The notes below the pieces were generated by a model. That model searched no databases and was not told where the DNA came from. It was given only the letters and a program-made list of their open reading frames with translations. This document shows, one piece after another, positions 12,469 to 23,964 of a stretch of DNA of 64,000 nt (positions are counted from its first letter, which is position 1; every line of letters starts with the position of its first letter). The position numbers and the translations under genes are program-made. Origin of the DNA: Berberis thunbergii (taxonomy: Eukaryota > Streptophyta > Magnoliopsida > Ranunculales > Berberidaceae); assembly GCA_003290165.1 (NCBI GenBank), contig QNQO01007608.1, positions 1 to 64,000 of the forward strand, in the 5' to 3' direction.

Positions 12469-14462
12469 TGTTGCAAGTTTTTATTAATCTAAATTAATAG
12501 GCTAATTTAACCCACTTGTAATAACCGCGAGTGCACAGTGTCTAACTGGTAGACAACGGCAAGTACGGGTCGATCCCACGAGTTAAGTGGATGCAATTGA
12601 ATTTAATAATTTAATTAAACTAATTTGGAGGCAAATGGGGTTACAGTATTTTTAAAACTAAGCTAAAAATAAATTAAAAATAAGAGAAATAAAATAAAAG
12701 AAAAATATGGATTTTGTGGGGTTTGGACTCACCAATGAGTTAGCAAAAATATTTAAATCTAAATTACTGAACTGATAAACGAGAAGCTTTAGGGATGAGA
12801 ATCCCTTGCTTACACTGAAGATGTGATCATTAAAATCCGATTCTAATCATATTAAGTTTCTGACAAACATTAACATTTTATTTCAAGCAAATAAATTCTT
12901 ACCAAGTATTAAGTGTCTTTTTAGGGCACAATTAATCAAAGTTCAAGCTTAATAATTTTTAACACATGCTTTGAATATTGATAAAATGTTAATCTAACTA
13001 CCAAACATATCAATTTTTTAATCGAACATGAAATGTGAAAGCAATTTATCAATTTTCAGAAATAAATTGTTTATCAATTAAGCATTTAAATCAGTAAAAT
13101 AAACTAAAATGAATTATGCAACCCTTTTGGTTTGTCGCAAACTCGATGTGGTGGTACTCAGCAGATCAGCAGTTGATCCAAACACAAATCCCGAGAAAAT
13201 GTTCCAAAATGCTTTGTGTCTGCTCAAAGAGAACTCGGGGGCGCCAATAACCAAATTTTTTGAAATTCTGTGATTTCTTGCCAGAAAAGCAGCGACGCTC
13301 GCGGTGCCTTGTTTCTGCTCCTCGCGAGCTCCTTCGTCCTCCAACCGGTTCTGGAACCTGCAAAAGAGAGAGAGGGATGGAAGAACGGAGAGAGAGGTGC
13401 AATGAAAACACACAAAAAAATAGAGATAGAGATGCGAGGACTCCCTGATACTGTTCCAGTCACGATGGTTGTGCACCGCTGACGGGTCGCGCTGGTGGTG
13501 GCGAAGAGAGGGAGACAGGGAGGAGGGCCGATACGAAGAGAGGGCGGTGACGGGTGACTGAAACAGGCGATGCTCCCTGTTTCTGCTGCGCGGCTGCTCG
13601 GTGGTGGCTGCTGTTCAGGCTGTTAGTGGCGAAGAGAGGGAGACATGGAGGAGGGCCGATACGAAAAGAGGGTGGTGATAGCGGCTCGGACGGTCTGTCT
13701 GGCTCTATCGCGAGGCGAAACAGAGTATTAGTGATGATGGGGCTATGTTTCACGGCGATGATGGTGGCTCGCGATGCTCGGTGCTTGGTTGTTGGACAGG
13801 GACGGTGGCGGAGGGACAGTCTGTGTGGTGCTCAGTGGCGAGGTGAAGGTTTGACGGGAAATAGGGTTGTCAAGCCCCTGTTTCACGGCGGTGGCGGTGT
13901 TCGGATGATGGTGGTGGCAAGGTGAAGTGAGACAGGGTTGTCACGCCCCTGTTTCGTGGCAGGTAGTGGCGGTGGGAGGTGGTGATGGTGATGAGAATCA
14001 CTGTGTGAGGAAGAGGCTTTAATTTTCTATAATATTTTCTTTTCCCTTCTCTTCCTCCCCTTTCTCATCCATTGAATTTTTGTATTTATAGAGAATTAGG
14101 AAAAAATGAATATGGACAAGTTAAGGGGAGGATTCAATGAGTGATTTAAGGAAAAAAAAATCAAAACTAAATATGGGATAATTGGGAGAATATTCTTTGG
14201 GTTTGCTTGGGCTTGGCATTGGGTTTGGGTTTATGGGCTTGGTTTTGGGTTTAAGGGTTTAGACATGTGACCCTCTACTTTGTACCACCGCTAGAATGGA
14301 CCAATTGTCATTCCTTAAATTGTCACCTTAATACGATTTCATCGTTCACGCTCAAATTCCTACAAAGACATGAAAACGAAATAATTACTATAAAATATAA
14401 TAATCGAAACACTAACATATATAAATTAAGGGATATATTATGTAATAATTATGTGAATATCA
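12469..14462 (-). repeat. 5' LTR of element D
   Basis: 1,994 bp, begins TGTTGCAAG and ends AATATCA. It is nearly co-linear with 6,171-8,188, differing by scattered substitutions and small indels. Followed at once by the GCGTC target duplication. Confidence 0.93.
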
Positions 14463-14467
14463 GCGTC

Positions 14468-16364
14468 GGGATGAACCAGAAGTCGTCGTCATCAGCCAAA
14501 GCTGACTAAGCTTGCTAGGTTAGGTAGGGGCTCCGCCTGTTACAAGCATGCAAGCCTACATCCGCGGGTGGAGTGCATCATGCAGATGAGTTTCTTTTTT
14601 AAGAGACAGAAGTATCTTAAATCAGCTGGTGATATGCAGGTGTGATCCGTGTGTCAAAAGTGACTAGGCTATCCAATGCTCGTGTCAGGCACGTGGTAGA
14701 ATACTGCTTGAATAGTGGGTTGAGCCCACGGGGCCGTAGAGAAAAGCTAGGGTTTGTCATAGGATCAAGATGTTACGTATACAACAAAGATTGCATGGTG
14801 ACACACATACGGTGTAGATCACGAGACGGTTGAGTATCGGTTACTCCCTCTAATTAATGGGGTTGTGTGCAACATCATTAATTGGACGGACGTGGTCCTG
14901 TGCAGTTTCCTTGGGAACCATCGTCTCCTCATTTCCCATACAGTATTCAATGCTAACAGTCAATGTTGAAACACTTGTTTGGTGAACCACTGTGTCTATA
15001 TAATGGTGTTTATTCATCGTTGTAGGCATTATATTCCAGAGGCACCTCCTCAGATGCTCTTAATCAAAGAATATGTTTTGGGTTTTCCAAAGGCTTAAGG
15101 GAGTTCTCCAACGCTGGAGTCTTCGAATGTTCTGACATTTGCGCCGATGAGTCATGATAAGACTTTGTTATGTGTGGTCACCTGTTCTGGGTGAGCATCC
15201 AATTGGTTCGTTAAGACCTTGTAATTTCTTATCATATTGCGAAGAAGAATTGGACTCCCTCCCAAGGGATGAGTCTGTCATTTATTCGCCAACACTTTGG
15301 TGTTACCTTGTGTCACTCTGTCTGTCGGAAGACACTCCCTATGGGTAGCTTAGGGTTGATCGAAGTGTTGGCAGATGTGTCATTGCTTCCGAGGGTGGTA
15401 TCTCTGAGTTGCTACGAGTATCGCTCATGGGAGAAGTGTCCTCGCTTGGCAGCATTGTGATTCCTTAACTGCCTTATCGCTTGCAGCCATCTTTGTTTGT
15501 CCTCCTCTACCTCCTTCGGGAGGCCGGATGCTGGATTGAAGATGTCTACAGCTCGTCGCAAAGTCTACATTGCCATTGGTGGGCCGTTTTTTTGGGGTGA
15601 TTTGGCGGGGCAATTAGTTGTGCTTGTCCTTTCAACCCCTTTTTTCACATTTGTCTTTGATCTTGGAACATCTTCTTCGGAGGAGTCGCTAAGTCTACTT
15701 TGGGTACCTTAGTTGTCGCTTCTGAGTCTTCTTCTAGAGTCCGTTTTTTTTAAGCTTATGTCACATCAGATTCAGATGCTTGTAGTTTGTAGTCTTTTGT
15801 ACCCGCCTCTAGGCGCTCGTTGTTACATCTTTCTAATAATCAATAGAGTGTGTTTGCGTAATTCTCTTTTATTTCTTAAATGATTGCCAATCACATAAGC
15901 TCCTAAGAATTAAAACTCGACGTTGACTATGGAAAGGAAAATAAATAACTGAATAGACTAATTGTTGGTGGAGAGAAATCAATCCGGCTCTGAAGTGAAT
16001 TCGTATGGCCCTTCTTCGATTGTTAGTACCTTCAGCGAACTACCAAGCTTCATTGATGTCGTTGAGGTTACTAAAAAGTAAACCTTGCATGGAATTTTTC
16101 TTATGTGCCGACTGATTGTTGGGGAGTTGTGCTCCCATTTGCAATGACCTCTCCGCTTTGTTGGGTTGAAGAACAGATTGCTCATGTGATGTTTGAATGT
16201 TCTCCTTTTTTAAGTTGAGCCACCGCTGTTGGGATTCTGTGTTTGGACTCTTCCGCATTTATTGGGTATGGCTTCTGTTCAACTTGCCCTATGGGCTCCA
16301 GTTGGATTTGGGAACATTCTATCTACTTTAATACAGCATAATGGTAGTTTGTGCCATTGGTTGG
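14468..16364. other. 5' internal part of element A, no gene recognised
   Basis: This stretch lies between the nested element D and the primer site of A. I find no retrotransposon protein motif and no host gene. Open frames are at most about 70 codons and lack family features. It is therefore leader or decayed internal sequence. Confidence 0.5.
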
Positions 16365-16382
16365 TCCCCACGGACAGCGCCA
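16365..16382 (-). promoter_or_regulatory. Primer-binding site of element A
   Basis: The minus strand reads TGGCGCTGTCCGTGGGGA, three bases inside the right LTR. It is close to the sites of D (12,445-12,462) and E (49,335-49,352), all of the tRNA-Asp-like type, and shows that A lies on the minus strand. Confidence 0.75.
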
Positions 16383-16385
16383 AAC

Positions 16386-17065
16386 TGATGTAGTCGATCT
16401 TTGCTCCCTGTTTTGACCTTGACCTGCAAACTTGCTCACCTGAACAAGGAACACATTTGAGCCACGAACCACCATTGTGGTGGTTGATGATACTCCGATG
16501 CTAAAGTCAGACAGGGATATGAGGAAGGCATTATGCAAACATAGAATTTATAGCGTACCTTAGCTTACCAACCTCATATCTTATTTATAATGTTGGAGTC
16601 CTGGTTCGACCAGGCCATCGGTGGTGTAGTTTAGGGAAGAATATCTTTGTGGATATCCTTTTCTAATTAGGAGTTGTGCTGTGAAGGGGAGTTTTCCTGT
16701 TAGCCTTGTGTTCCTAGATACACGCGAGATAGTTCTCAATCATATAGTAGTCCATAAATAGAAGTTTTTAAGTGCGATGTATACTTTGGTATTTGCTTCT
16801 TGGTTGGAAGCAAAATGTTGTTGTTGTGCCTATCTGAATATGATCCTCGAGATACGCTTAGCATGGCTTACGGGTATTGAGGATAGTTGTGAGACGCGTG
16901 GGTTTAGCAGGTTGTAATGATTTGGTCTGTCTGGAGGACTGCATTGTGTGGGCTTAGAACCGTTTGGGCCGAATCAATATTGGTTTGACGCTTGGGCTTA
17001 TTATTTCTCGAGATCATCATGACACGTGTATGGTGTAGAAGAGATACCGTTTTGGTGTATCATCA
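16386..17065 (-). repeat. 5' LTR of element A
   Basis: 680 bp, TGATGTAGTC...GTATCATCA. It pairs with 1,631-2,301. It carries the shared box at about 16,491-16,510 and the hairpin CCACCATTGTGGTGG just to its left. An A/T-rich TTATTTATAATG block near 16,580 is a TATA candidate. Confidence 0.9.
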
Positions 17066-17249
17066 TAAGGTAAATGGAATATGTGACAAAGGTATGTAAT
17101 TTTAATTGAGTTCTGTCCAGATTTATCTTCATCTTCAACTGACTGACTTAAGCATCGGAGCGTCTTCGGCCATCAAAAAGGTGGTCTTTGGCAATCTAAC
17201 ATTTGATTTGCAGATCTTATTTACAGGAGACCAAATTTTAGACACATTA

Positions 17250-18442
17250 GAACTAAATAGCTTAAGTTCTCTATCATGTCAACCTAGCCTAGCCCAAGGC
17301 ACACACGAGCATCCTATGTGCATCCATCATAAGCTCATGAGTCGCCATTGACATAGTCATGTCAAATCTCTAATTCATGACCAAGTTCCTGACAATCTTC
17401 AACATATGTCTGCTCTACAAGTAGTTTAAATCACATCAACTTTCTACCCCTTGCGTGCATAGTCATTTTAAGCAAATGGAAACTCAATGAGTCTCATAAC
17501 TAACTTTGAAACAAACCTCGAACTTTTACTATAATTAAATACCTAATTAACTAGACTTGCTTAATTGAAATCCTATTCAAATTATAAATCCTAAATATGT
17601 TAAAACAAGTAGACTTCCTACATCAATCGCTCCGTGCATCAAAAGAACTCGTCCTCGAGTTTTGTCAAAGATATAAGTCGAGATATTTACCTTCTTTAAT
17701 TGCTTTTCATAACAATAACGATCCATTTTAACTTGTTCATCTGGTGAATGAGAAACCTTTGGTGTTTCGATAAAATTTGTTTGGATGCCAAATTTAAAAT
17801 TTCTTAACTATTTAGTTAGGTGTCAAATTTTAGTAAACTTAATTGTGATCCAAGGAAGAGTTTTATATAATTGTTCAGACACATATTTGAGTGAGTTTTG
17901 GTACACAAATTCGATCCAATTTCCTTGAGTAGCAAAAAAACACATTGGCCGACATCTGTGTTTTTTTGTCAAAATAACCTAAAAAGTCTCCATCTTTAAC
18001 CAACCTCCTATTCAAAATTGTTTAAAACGGTTTTAAGAACCACAAGCTTAAAATCGAACAAGGAATCTAAGAAACGGTTCAACAAAGGTTGAAAAGTGAT
18101 TGAAATTGCATAGGATCTAGAGATGAATACATTTTCCAATGGAAACTGAAGGAAATTTTGCTGGGCATGTGCTGCAAGGCAAAGAAATAGTGATATTTGG
18201 CGGAAGCCTTTTGGTACAACAGACCCGCTAAACTCAAATATTTTTTTAGAGCTTGATTGATTCCCGGGCATGGCGCCAATTTTTAAAGTTGAAAAGAAAT
18301 TTCATTTTTTATTTATTTAATATTAGTATTCCCGGGCGGGCGGGGTTTCCCACCACAGCAATGTTTCAAATCTTGAAAATTCACTCTCAAAACCTCAGCA
18401 GCTATACCTTGAACACACAGTCGAAAGAAACCAAGGAAAGCA
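17250..18442. other. Intergenic, with a possible Ty3/gypsy 3'-end remnant
   Basis: No gene is recognised. Read on the minus strand, about 17,690-17,610 has CTCGAGGACGAGTTCTTTTG followed by GATGTAGGAAG. This resembles the end of plant gypsy polyproteins just before the 3' LTR, but it is short and the match is from memory. The 3' portion (about 18,340-18,442) directly precedes the PHD gene and should contain its 5' leader. Confidence 0.35.
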
Positions 18443-19631
18443 ATGGAGCAAAAATTTAACGGCCTCCACCCTCTGAAGAGATTCGAGCTTCAACATCAAC
18501 AACAACCACAAGAAGAAGATGAAGAGATCCCCAAGTCTTCCTATTCGCTTCCAGCAAAGAAGAGAAAGGAACTAAGAGAAACCCAAAACTTTCCTTCTCC
18601 TCCTCATTTCTCCTCAATCAACAATTCCAACAACACCTTTTGCTGCTTACCTGCCAAGAAAAGGGTCTGGGCATCCAAACCCCTCCTCCTCCTCTTCAAC
18701 TCTCCCAGAAGCTGCCGAGGCCCATTGCGTCTTTCGATCTCAATCTCGAATACCAACAATCCCCCCAAAAAGTAAATGAAGACGACGAGAAAGAAAATCT
18801 GGATCTGGATCTGGAGGTAGTAAAACAACACAACACCCGTCGTCGGCTAAACTCTGAAGAAGAAGAAGATGATGATGATGATGGGGTCCTTTGTGGGGTT
18901 TGCGAGAGCACAGATGGGGATCCAACAGATCCCATTGTGTTCTGTGATGGTTGTGATCTTATGGTCCATGCCACTTGCTATGGAGATCCCCTCTCTAAGG
19001 CTATCCCTGAAGGTGACTGGTTTTGTGCAACTTGTCAAGCTAATAATGACAGCAACGATGGATCATCTTCCGCCTCCTATTCCTATACTTGCTGTCTTTG
19101 CCCACCAGTCAAGGATAAGGACAATGGCAATGGCGGCAGGGTCATGAAACCCACCACAGATGGCCGGTGGGCTCACATCCCTTGTGCCTTGTTTGTTCCA
19201 GAGGTGTTTTTCAGGGATCCAGAAGGTAGACAGGGGATTGATTGTTCCCTCGTTCCTTCTAGAAGATGGCAAGGGATTTGTTATGTTTGCGGATCTAATC
19301 AAGATGGTTGTGTCATTGAATGCTCCGACCCCAAGTGTTCTTTGGCCTTTCATGTTACTTGTGGGTTAAAGCAACAGCTTTGTATTGAATACAGAGAGTC
19401 AAAGGGGAGGATATCATCTGACAAAGCAGCAGCAGGAGGCATCGTTGTTGCCTTCTGTAAACCTCACACCCAGCTCTGGAACAAGGTAAATTTCTTTTTC
19501 TTTTTGTTTTAATCTATTAAACTCTAATTTCACAACTGATACATACTCATTTGTATTTAAAAAAATTTGGTTTGCAGGAACAGAAAACAGGCAAGTTCAA
19601 GATTGTAGCCAGGAAGGAGCATAAGAAATAG
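18443..19631 (+). CDS. PHD plus extended-PHD zinc finger protein, two exons, frame break in exon 1
   Basis: A probable nuclear chromatin reader of ~365 residues, similar in layout to the Arabidopsis protein I remember as At3g14740. Exon 1 is 18,443-19,485 and exon 2 is 19,578-19,631, with a 92-bp GT-AG intron in phase 0. Exon 2 encodes the terminal EQKTGKFKIVARKEHKK. A C4HC3 PHD finger (CGVC, CDGC, HATC, CATC) lies near residues 148-198. An extended PHD (CCLC, HIPC, CYVC, HVTC, final CKPH) lies near 215-345. The N-terminus has two LPAKKR motifs (about 36 and 69), an FDLNLE motif and an acidic run. The N-terminal frame and the zinc-finger frame differ by one base, the switch lying in a CCCCTCCTCCTCCTC tract near 18,680-18,700. 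This is either a one-base loss or an assembly error. The start is chosen because the first ATG opens the frame with the LPAKKR motifs. Confidence 0.88.
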
Positions 19632-19937
19632 TTGTTGACTATGCCATTCATGAGTAGGATAACTTGATAATAGATATTTTGTTCTCTTTTAATTTTTTTT
19701 CTCTCAGTTTTCAGTTTTCTGTTTTCTAGGGTGATTGAAATTTGTTATTTAATAATTGTAACTTTTTCTGTTTGCACAATCAAAATTTGCTACGTTGCTC
19801 TTCTCATGGTATAGAATGCAACCCCTTTATGGTTTACAATATTGTGTATGTATGGTGGGTGTTATGACCTATGCAAAATGGTTAGTGGTTTTGTAAACTT
19901 TTGAAATGAATGTATGTAGATGTGGAATGATCAGGAT

Positions 19938-19989
<52 letters not shown>

Positions 19990-22426
19990 AAAGGCTACTA
20001 AGTCATTCTTAGGCGGCGATCAAATTTGGGAGTCTTAAAGATGATATCAACAATTTAGACGTTGGGTTTAACAATCAACAACTACGGTGTTCTCTATGCT
20101 TTATTTTTCTCAGTGACAACCAATTCTTTTTCTGGAACTTGCTCCTCCAATCTAAACAAGACAACTTCAAGCAGAAAATCAGCATTCAGCACCCTGCTGA
20201 AAGATTGAGATATAAGACACTGAGATTTGAGGTTCTCAAGCATGACATTCATGAGGATTTCGTTAAAAATTATTTACACCCAAGAATATAACACCAGATG
20301 ATGCATGCAAAAGATATTTAATTTGAAAGATTCATAACTTAACATCATAGGTTGCATTACAGATGAGAACTGCTATTTGATACCATACGGGAATGGTTCA
20401 TATATGATTACATTTGGTGTACATTCTGTTTCTCCAAAAATTGCTTTGACTTTTCTCATTCCATAATATGTAGTGCAGTTTTTGGTTCAATACTGTTTTA
20501 GCAGGGCTCAGCTCCAGGCAACTGAAGTAACTTGAGATACCAATCAAATTATTTATAGGACTTGATATTGAAATCCGGGGCGCTGAGTTTGGGTCCCAAA
20601 TGCATGTCCCTGGATCCCGACCCATCTCACAATGGCTAGATGGTTAGAATGTGATGATGATCAAGCACAAGATTTATGCAGAAAGAAAAAGATATTGATC
20701 AGTTCATCACCAACCACACCAGATTCCCAATGCCCCCGTAAATATTCGCATCAAATGGTGGTATGTTTGCAGATCTTATAACAAAATCATGAAAATATCA
20801 TACATAGTCATCTACGATGCATTCTAGAAGTACTTGTCGAGATTAGCATCTATTCATCTACTATGCTGCTCCTCTTGAAGCAAAGCAAACCATGTGATTT
20901 TTCCAGTTCATAACAATGTTAAAGCCTGCAAGAAACAACACGAGTCAAACCATTAGGAAATCCTTCTGGATTGTTTGCTTCTCTTAGGATGTGTTTGTTT
21001 GAAAAATCATACACAAACAATTTGCAGGGGCAAACCCAAAGCTTGGTTAAACCTGGCTACAATGAGGGTGAAAATTTTGAAAGTTCTATATACTAAGGTT
21101 AACAAAAGCAAGAGATAATGATATCATATTCATATCTAATTTGAGCCCTCCAAATAAAGCAATCAGCTGGTGGTACTTTACCAATAAATCAGATTTTATA
21201 AATCACAATAACTTGTGAGAGCTCTAGATCATTGCTTTTTTTGGTCATCCAAAACCAAAAACACTCACTCCCGGGTAAACTGCTCCTTGAATACAAGAAA
21301 GAATAACCATCACTGTAACAACATAACGTATCAAAGTTCTATATCATTATTAAAAATAATGATAATAAATAAATATCTTTTTGTAAAATAAAACAATGAG
21401 TATCTTTTTGTAAAATTAAAAAACTAAAATAAAATTATCCCCTCATATTATCCTAATTTTTAAAAAATAGCTTCATTTTAGTACAAAACCATATTTTGTT
21501 TTTATATTTTCCACACAATTAAATATTGGAGATACAACTTTGTTATCATTACATACATATATGTTCCATGCTTAGTCTTAAAGTCATAATATTTCAGCCC
21601 CCCTAATACAAATTTCTGGGTACACCCTTGAGGGAAAGAGAATAGAGAATAGAGAATAGCGAAAAAATGATTTACTAATCTAGGAGGATTCATTTAGTTT
21701 TCATTGTAAATTAAGAACTTTATTAAATAAAAAAATATTTTTTTTTAAATTTGTTTGAGCTATGTTAAGCCGAAATTTTCCAAAAAATCATGGCTGAACA
21801 TAAAAAACAACGTGCCAAATTTTCAAACCATTCAACACTATTCCTCAATATACGTATTTAGATTTCAGCCACAAAATATCTTGATAAACAGTCTTTGTGA
21901 CTAAAGACCACTCTTTCGGGTGGTCTTGGACAATGGGTGCTAACGACTATTGGTAGGCTTGTGTTGAGCCCAAGGTGGACCCTCGCTCGCTTCGTGATAT
22001 TAATAGAGAAATTTACTATATACCACTTCACACGGATCTCAAGGCACATATATTGAAACGAGTTGAAACTTTGACACATTGTCTCTGATGTTAGTCTTTA
22101 ATTTTTCTTAAAATTTCAGCTTAAACAGAGCTCAAATGATATATTTTTCATTTAGTCATGCATGTGTATGTAGTGTCCTTAATTTTCAATGAAAACTAAG
22201 GGGGTTCTCCTCTTAGGTTAGTCAAAACCAATTTTATCCCAATTGTTTTCTAGAGTGGGAGCAAGGTCCTTGCCGCAAGGAATATTTTTTCATAATATGT
22301 AGTTTATGGTGAACTTTTACCCCTTGTGTCACTCATCATTTCTTTTTCCTAGGATTTAAAAAAGATAAAACAAAATAACCTTATTTTAGGATTTGCAACC
22401 AAGAATGAAATTTCACAATTACCAAC
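19632..22426. other. Intergenic stretch downstream of the PHD gene
   Basis: It holds the presumed 3' UTR of the PHD gene, then a run of 43 T (19,942-19,984) that could be a poly(A) tail of a minus-strand retroposon. The minus strand at 20,279-20,091 has a 62-codon open piece with SFSRVLNADFLLEVVLFRLE, not recognised. 20,280-22,426 is AT-rich with no gene I can support. Confidence 0.4.
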
Positions 22427-22472
22427 CTTCTGCTTCAATTTGTGGTCTGCTAAACACGAAAAACACTTCAGC

Positions 22473-22667
22473 TCATACTGTATACTTGTTCTTAGCGAAT
22501 CTGTCATGCTTCTTCGCATCCTCCTGAAATTGTGATAAGTAACATATATTAAGTTCTTACTAAGAAGCAACATATGTTTGCAAATACATGAAATTCCTGT
22601 CCTTACATGAAATATGAAACCAATGTTGTCATTGTAGTCCGGAAATTTCTTCCACTGCTTTCCGATG
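22473..22667 (-). pseudogene. Two possible terminal exons of an unidentified minus-strand gene
   Basis: On the minus strand, a 61-bp segment (22,667-22,607) is preceded by ACATATCAG and followed by the donor GTAAGG. A second segment (22,523 downward) is preceded by CACAATTTCAG and ends at a TGA at 22,475-22,473. Joined in frame they encode about 36 residues including KQWKKFPDYNDNIGF and EDAKKHDRFAKNKYTV, which look protein-like (charged and aromatic, not low-complexity). I do not recognise the family. No convincing upstream exons are seen, so this may be a gene remnant or chance. Confidence 0.3.
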
Positions 22668-22902
22668 CTGATATGTACAAAAAAAAATAAACGGTATGAC
22701 CAACCTTCTTAAAGAATTCATTGCAAAATATGGGATAATGAAACCACACAGAAAAATATCTTATTGCGGTTCTCTCTTATGAACTTTATTTTGTTTAAAA
22801 TTAAACGAGTACTAGGTCCACAATTTAGTCCAAATTAACAAAACATCTAAAGTTGGGTCTAGATCTCCCGCAGAGATTTGATCTCTACAACATTAAAAAC
22901 AA

Positions 22903-23103
22903 GAGAAGTTCTAAGTGTCGAGGAAGTGGGCGAGGAAGTGAGCGAGGGGAGGGAGGTGGCGGGATGGGGACCGTTCACCTCCCTCGAGATGCACATGTCA
23001 AAAAAGATGGCACACATTCCGAGGGAGGTGGACGGTCCCCATCCCACCACCTCCCTCCCCTCGCTCATTTCCTCGCCCACTTCCTTGACATTTAGAATTT
23101 CTG
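22903..23103. mobile_element. Foldback MITE, MULE-like, 9-bp TSD
   Basis: A 201-bp element that is almost entirely an inverted repeat. The left arm GAGAAGTTCTAAGTGTCGAGG... is mirrored by ...CCTTGACATTTAGAATTTCTG, and both arms contain GGGGAGGGAGGTGG and its complement. It is flanked by the 9-bp direct repeat TAAAAACAA (22,894-22,902 and 23,104-23,112). Nine-base duplications are typical of Mutator-like elements. It should fold into a GC-rich hairpin with stem of roughly 75-80 bp. Confidence 0.8.
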
Positions 23104-23964
23104 TAAAAACAAATGTGCCACATCTTATGGGCTAATTAGGTAAATGGTGAAATACTTGGGTGCATCATAAGATAAAAAGAGTGGGCGTCTAGGAAGCACC
23201 TATACACCAACAAAACCAACATGCCCGTGTCAGATACACCTCGAATACACTCCGGATATACTCAAGGGTGTGTACATTTATTTTTCTTTGCAAATTTTAA
23301 GACTAGGATGAGATATGAATAATTTTTGTATGATGTGCATGTTTAGGATGCATATAGTTCTGAGTTTTGATTGCTTTTAGTGTTTAACAAATTAATGAAA
23401 TGAGAATCATATGACTTTACGTTTTATGGTTTATGAATATGATTCATTAATTAATAAATATGTTATCATATTTTTATTGTAAAAATATACATTAATTATT
23501 ATTTTAATGCTATATCCTTTCCATACCCGTATCCTAGTTTTTTAAAATTTGTTGTGTCGTTGAACCGATTTCGTACCCTTATGGTCTGTATGGCCGTATC
23601 CATGCAACCCAGATGGGTGTGTAATTAAAAAAAAAATTATTATGCTATAATTCTTTAGGACGTAAAGGTCAAGTATCCTCCACGCATGTGTCATCCTGTA
23701 CTGTTTGCACTCTTATTATTCAGATGATTAATGTTCCCTAAAAAATGTAAAACAAAGAATCTAACTATCAAAATAGGTCAATAGGATCTACGTAAATAAG
23801 TGGAGGCCAATGAACTCGCAAATTCATTAAGTCTCGCAAATTAGAAAACTAGAACCAAGGAATGAGATAACTAAAAACTCAAAGCTAAAAAACAAGTCAC
23901 ATGATTTTCACCTTATATAATTATTAAACAATGGGAGTTATGTGTACTTGACATAAAAGGAATA

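Larger units (their letters stand above)
6171..14462 (-). mobile_element. LTR element D with 2-kb LTRs, gag remnant only
   Basis: Delimited by the perfect 5-bp duplication GCGTC (6,166-6,170 and 14,463-14,467). The LTRs begin TGTTGC and end AATATCA. The primer site beside the right LTR reads on the minus strand, so the right LTR is 5'. The 4.28-kb interior has only a gag-like remnant (about 10,076-11,100); I see nothing like protease, reverse transcriptase or integrase. 8,189-10,075 and 11,101-12,444 are AT-rich and hold no recognisable gene. Long LTRs with gag alone resemble the non-autonomous gag-only elements described as TR-GAG; the assignment is by structure. Nested in element A. Confidence 0.92.
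1631..17065 (-). mobile_element. LTR retrotransposon A, Tat-like, non-autonomous, interrupted by D
   Basis: Both ends are fixed by the 5-bp duplication TAAGG (1,626-1,630 and 17,066-17,070) and by two related LTRs beginning TGA and ending GTATCATCA. A primer-binding site next to the right LTR puts the element on the minus strand, so the right LTR is 5'. Without the nested element D its own length is about 7.1 kb. No protease, reverse transcriptase or integrase motifs are visible in 2,302-6,170 or 14,468-16,385. The only protein-like sequence is the plus-strand ORF remnant near the 3' LTR. It sits next to the TATA box of the LTR of element B, so it is younger than B and older than D. Confidence 0.9.
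1..17249 (+). mobile_element. Outer LTR element B (3' part), split by element A
   Basis: Only the 3' end of this element lies in the window: an internal stretch with a decayed ORF on the minus strand (1-1,305), then LTR sequence at about 1,320-1,630 that resumes at 17,071-17,249 after the nested element A. The LTR assignment comes from comparison with elements C and E. It shares with C a segment reading CCTCACATGC and an ACGCAG block upstream of the TATA box, then TATATAAGG, then after the insertion the box TGACTTAAGCATCGGAG, a CCATCAAAAAGGTGG hairpin and a final GACACATTA. The 5' end and the flanking duplication are outside the window, so the exact LTR start is unknown and may be deleted. 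Confidence 0.7.

Noticed and set aside
18640..18680. A start of the zinc-finger frame at 18,640
   Set aside because: The codon there is TTG, not ATG. The LPAKKR motifs and a good ATG lie upstream in the neighbouring frame, so a frame break is the better reading.
20640..20960. Possible Ty1/copia 3' end (a phrase like FADLITKS near 20,770)
   Set aside because: Only a few residues resemble the family, stops follow at once, and no LTR or other copia motif is nearby.
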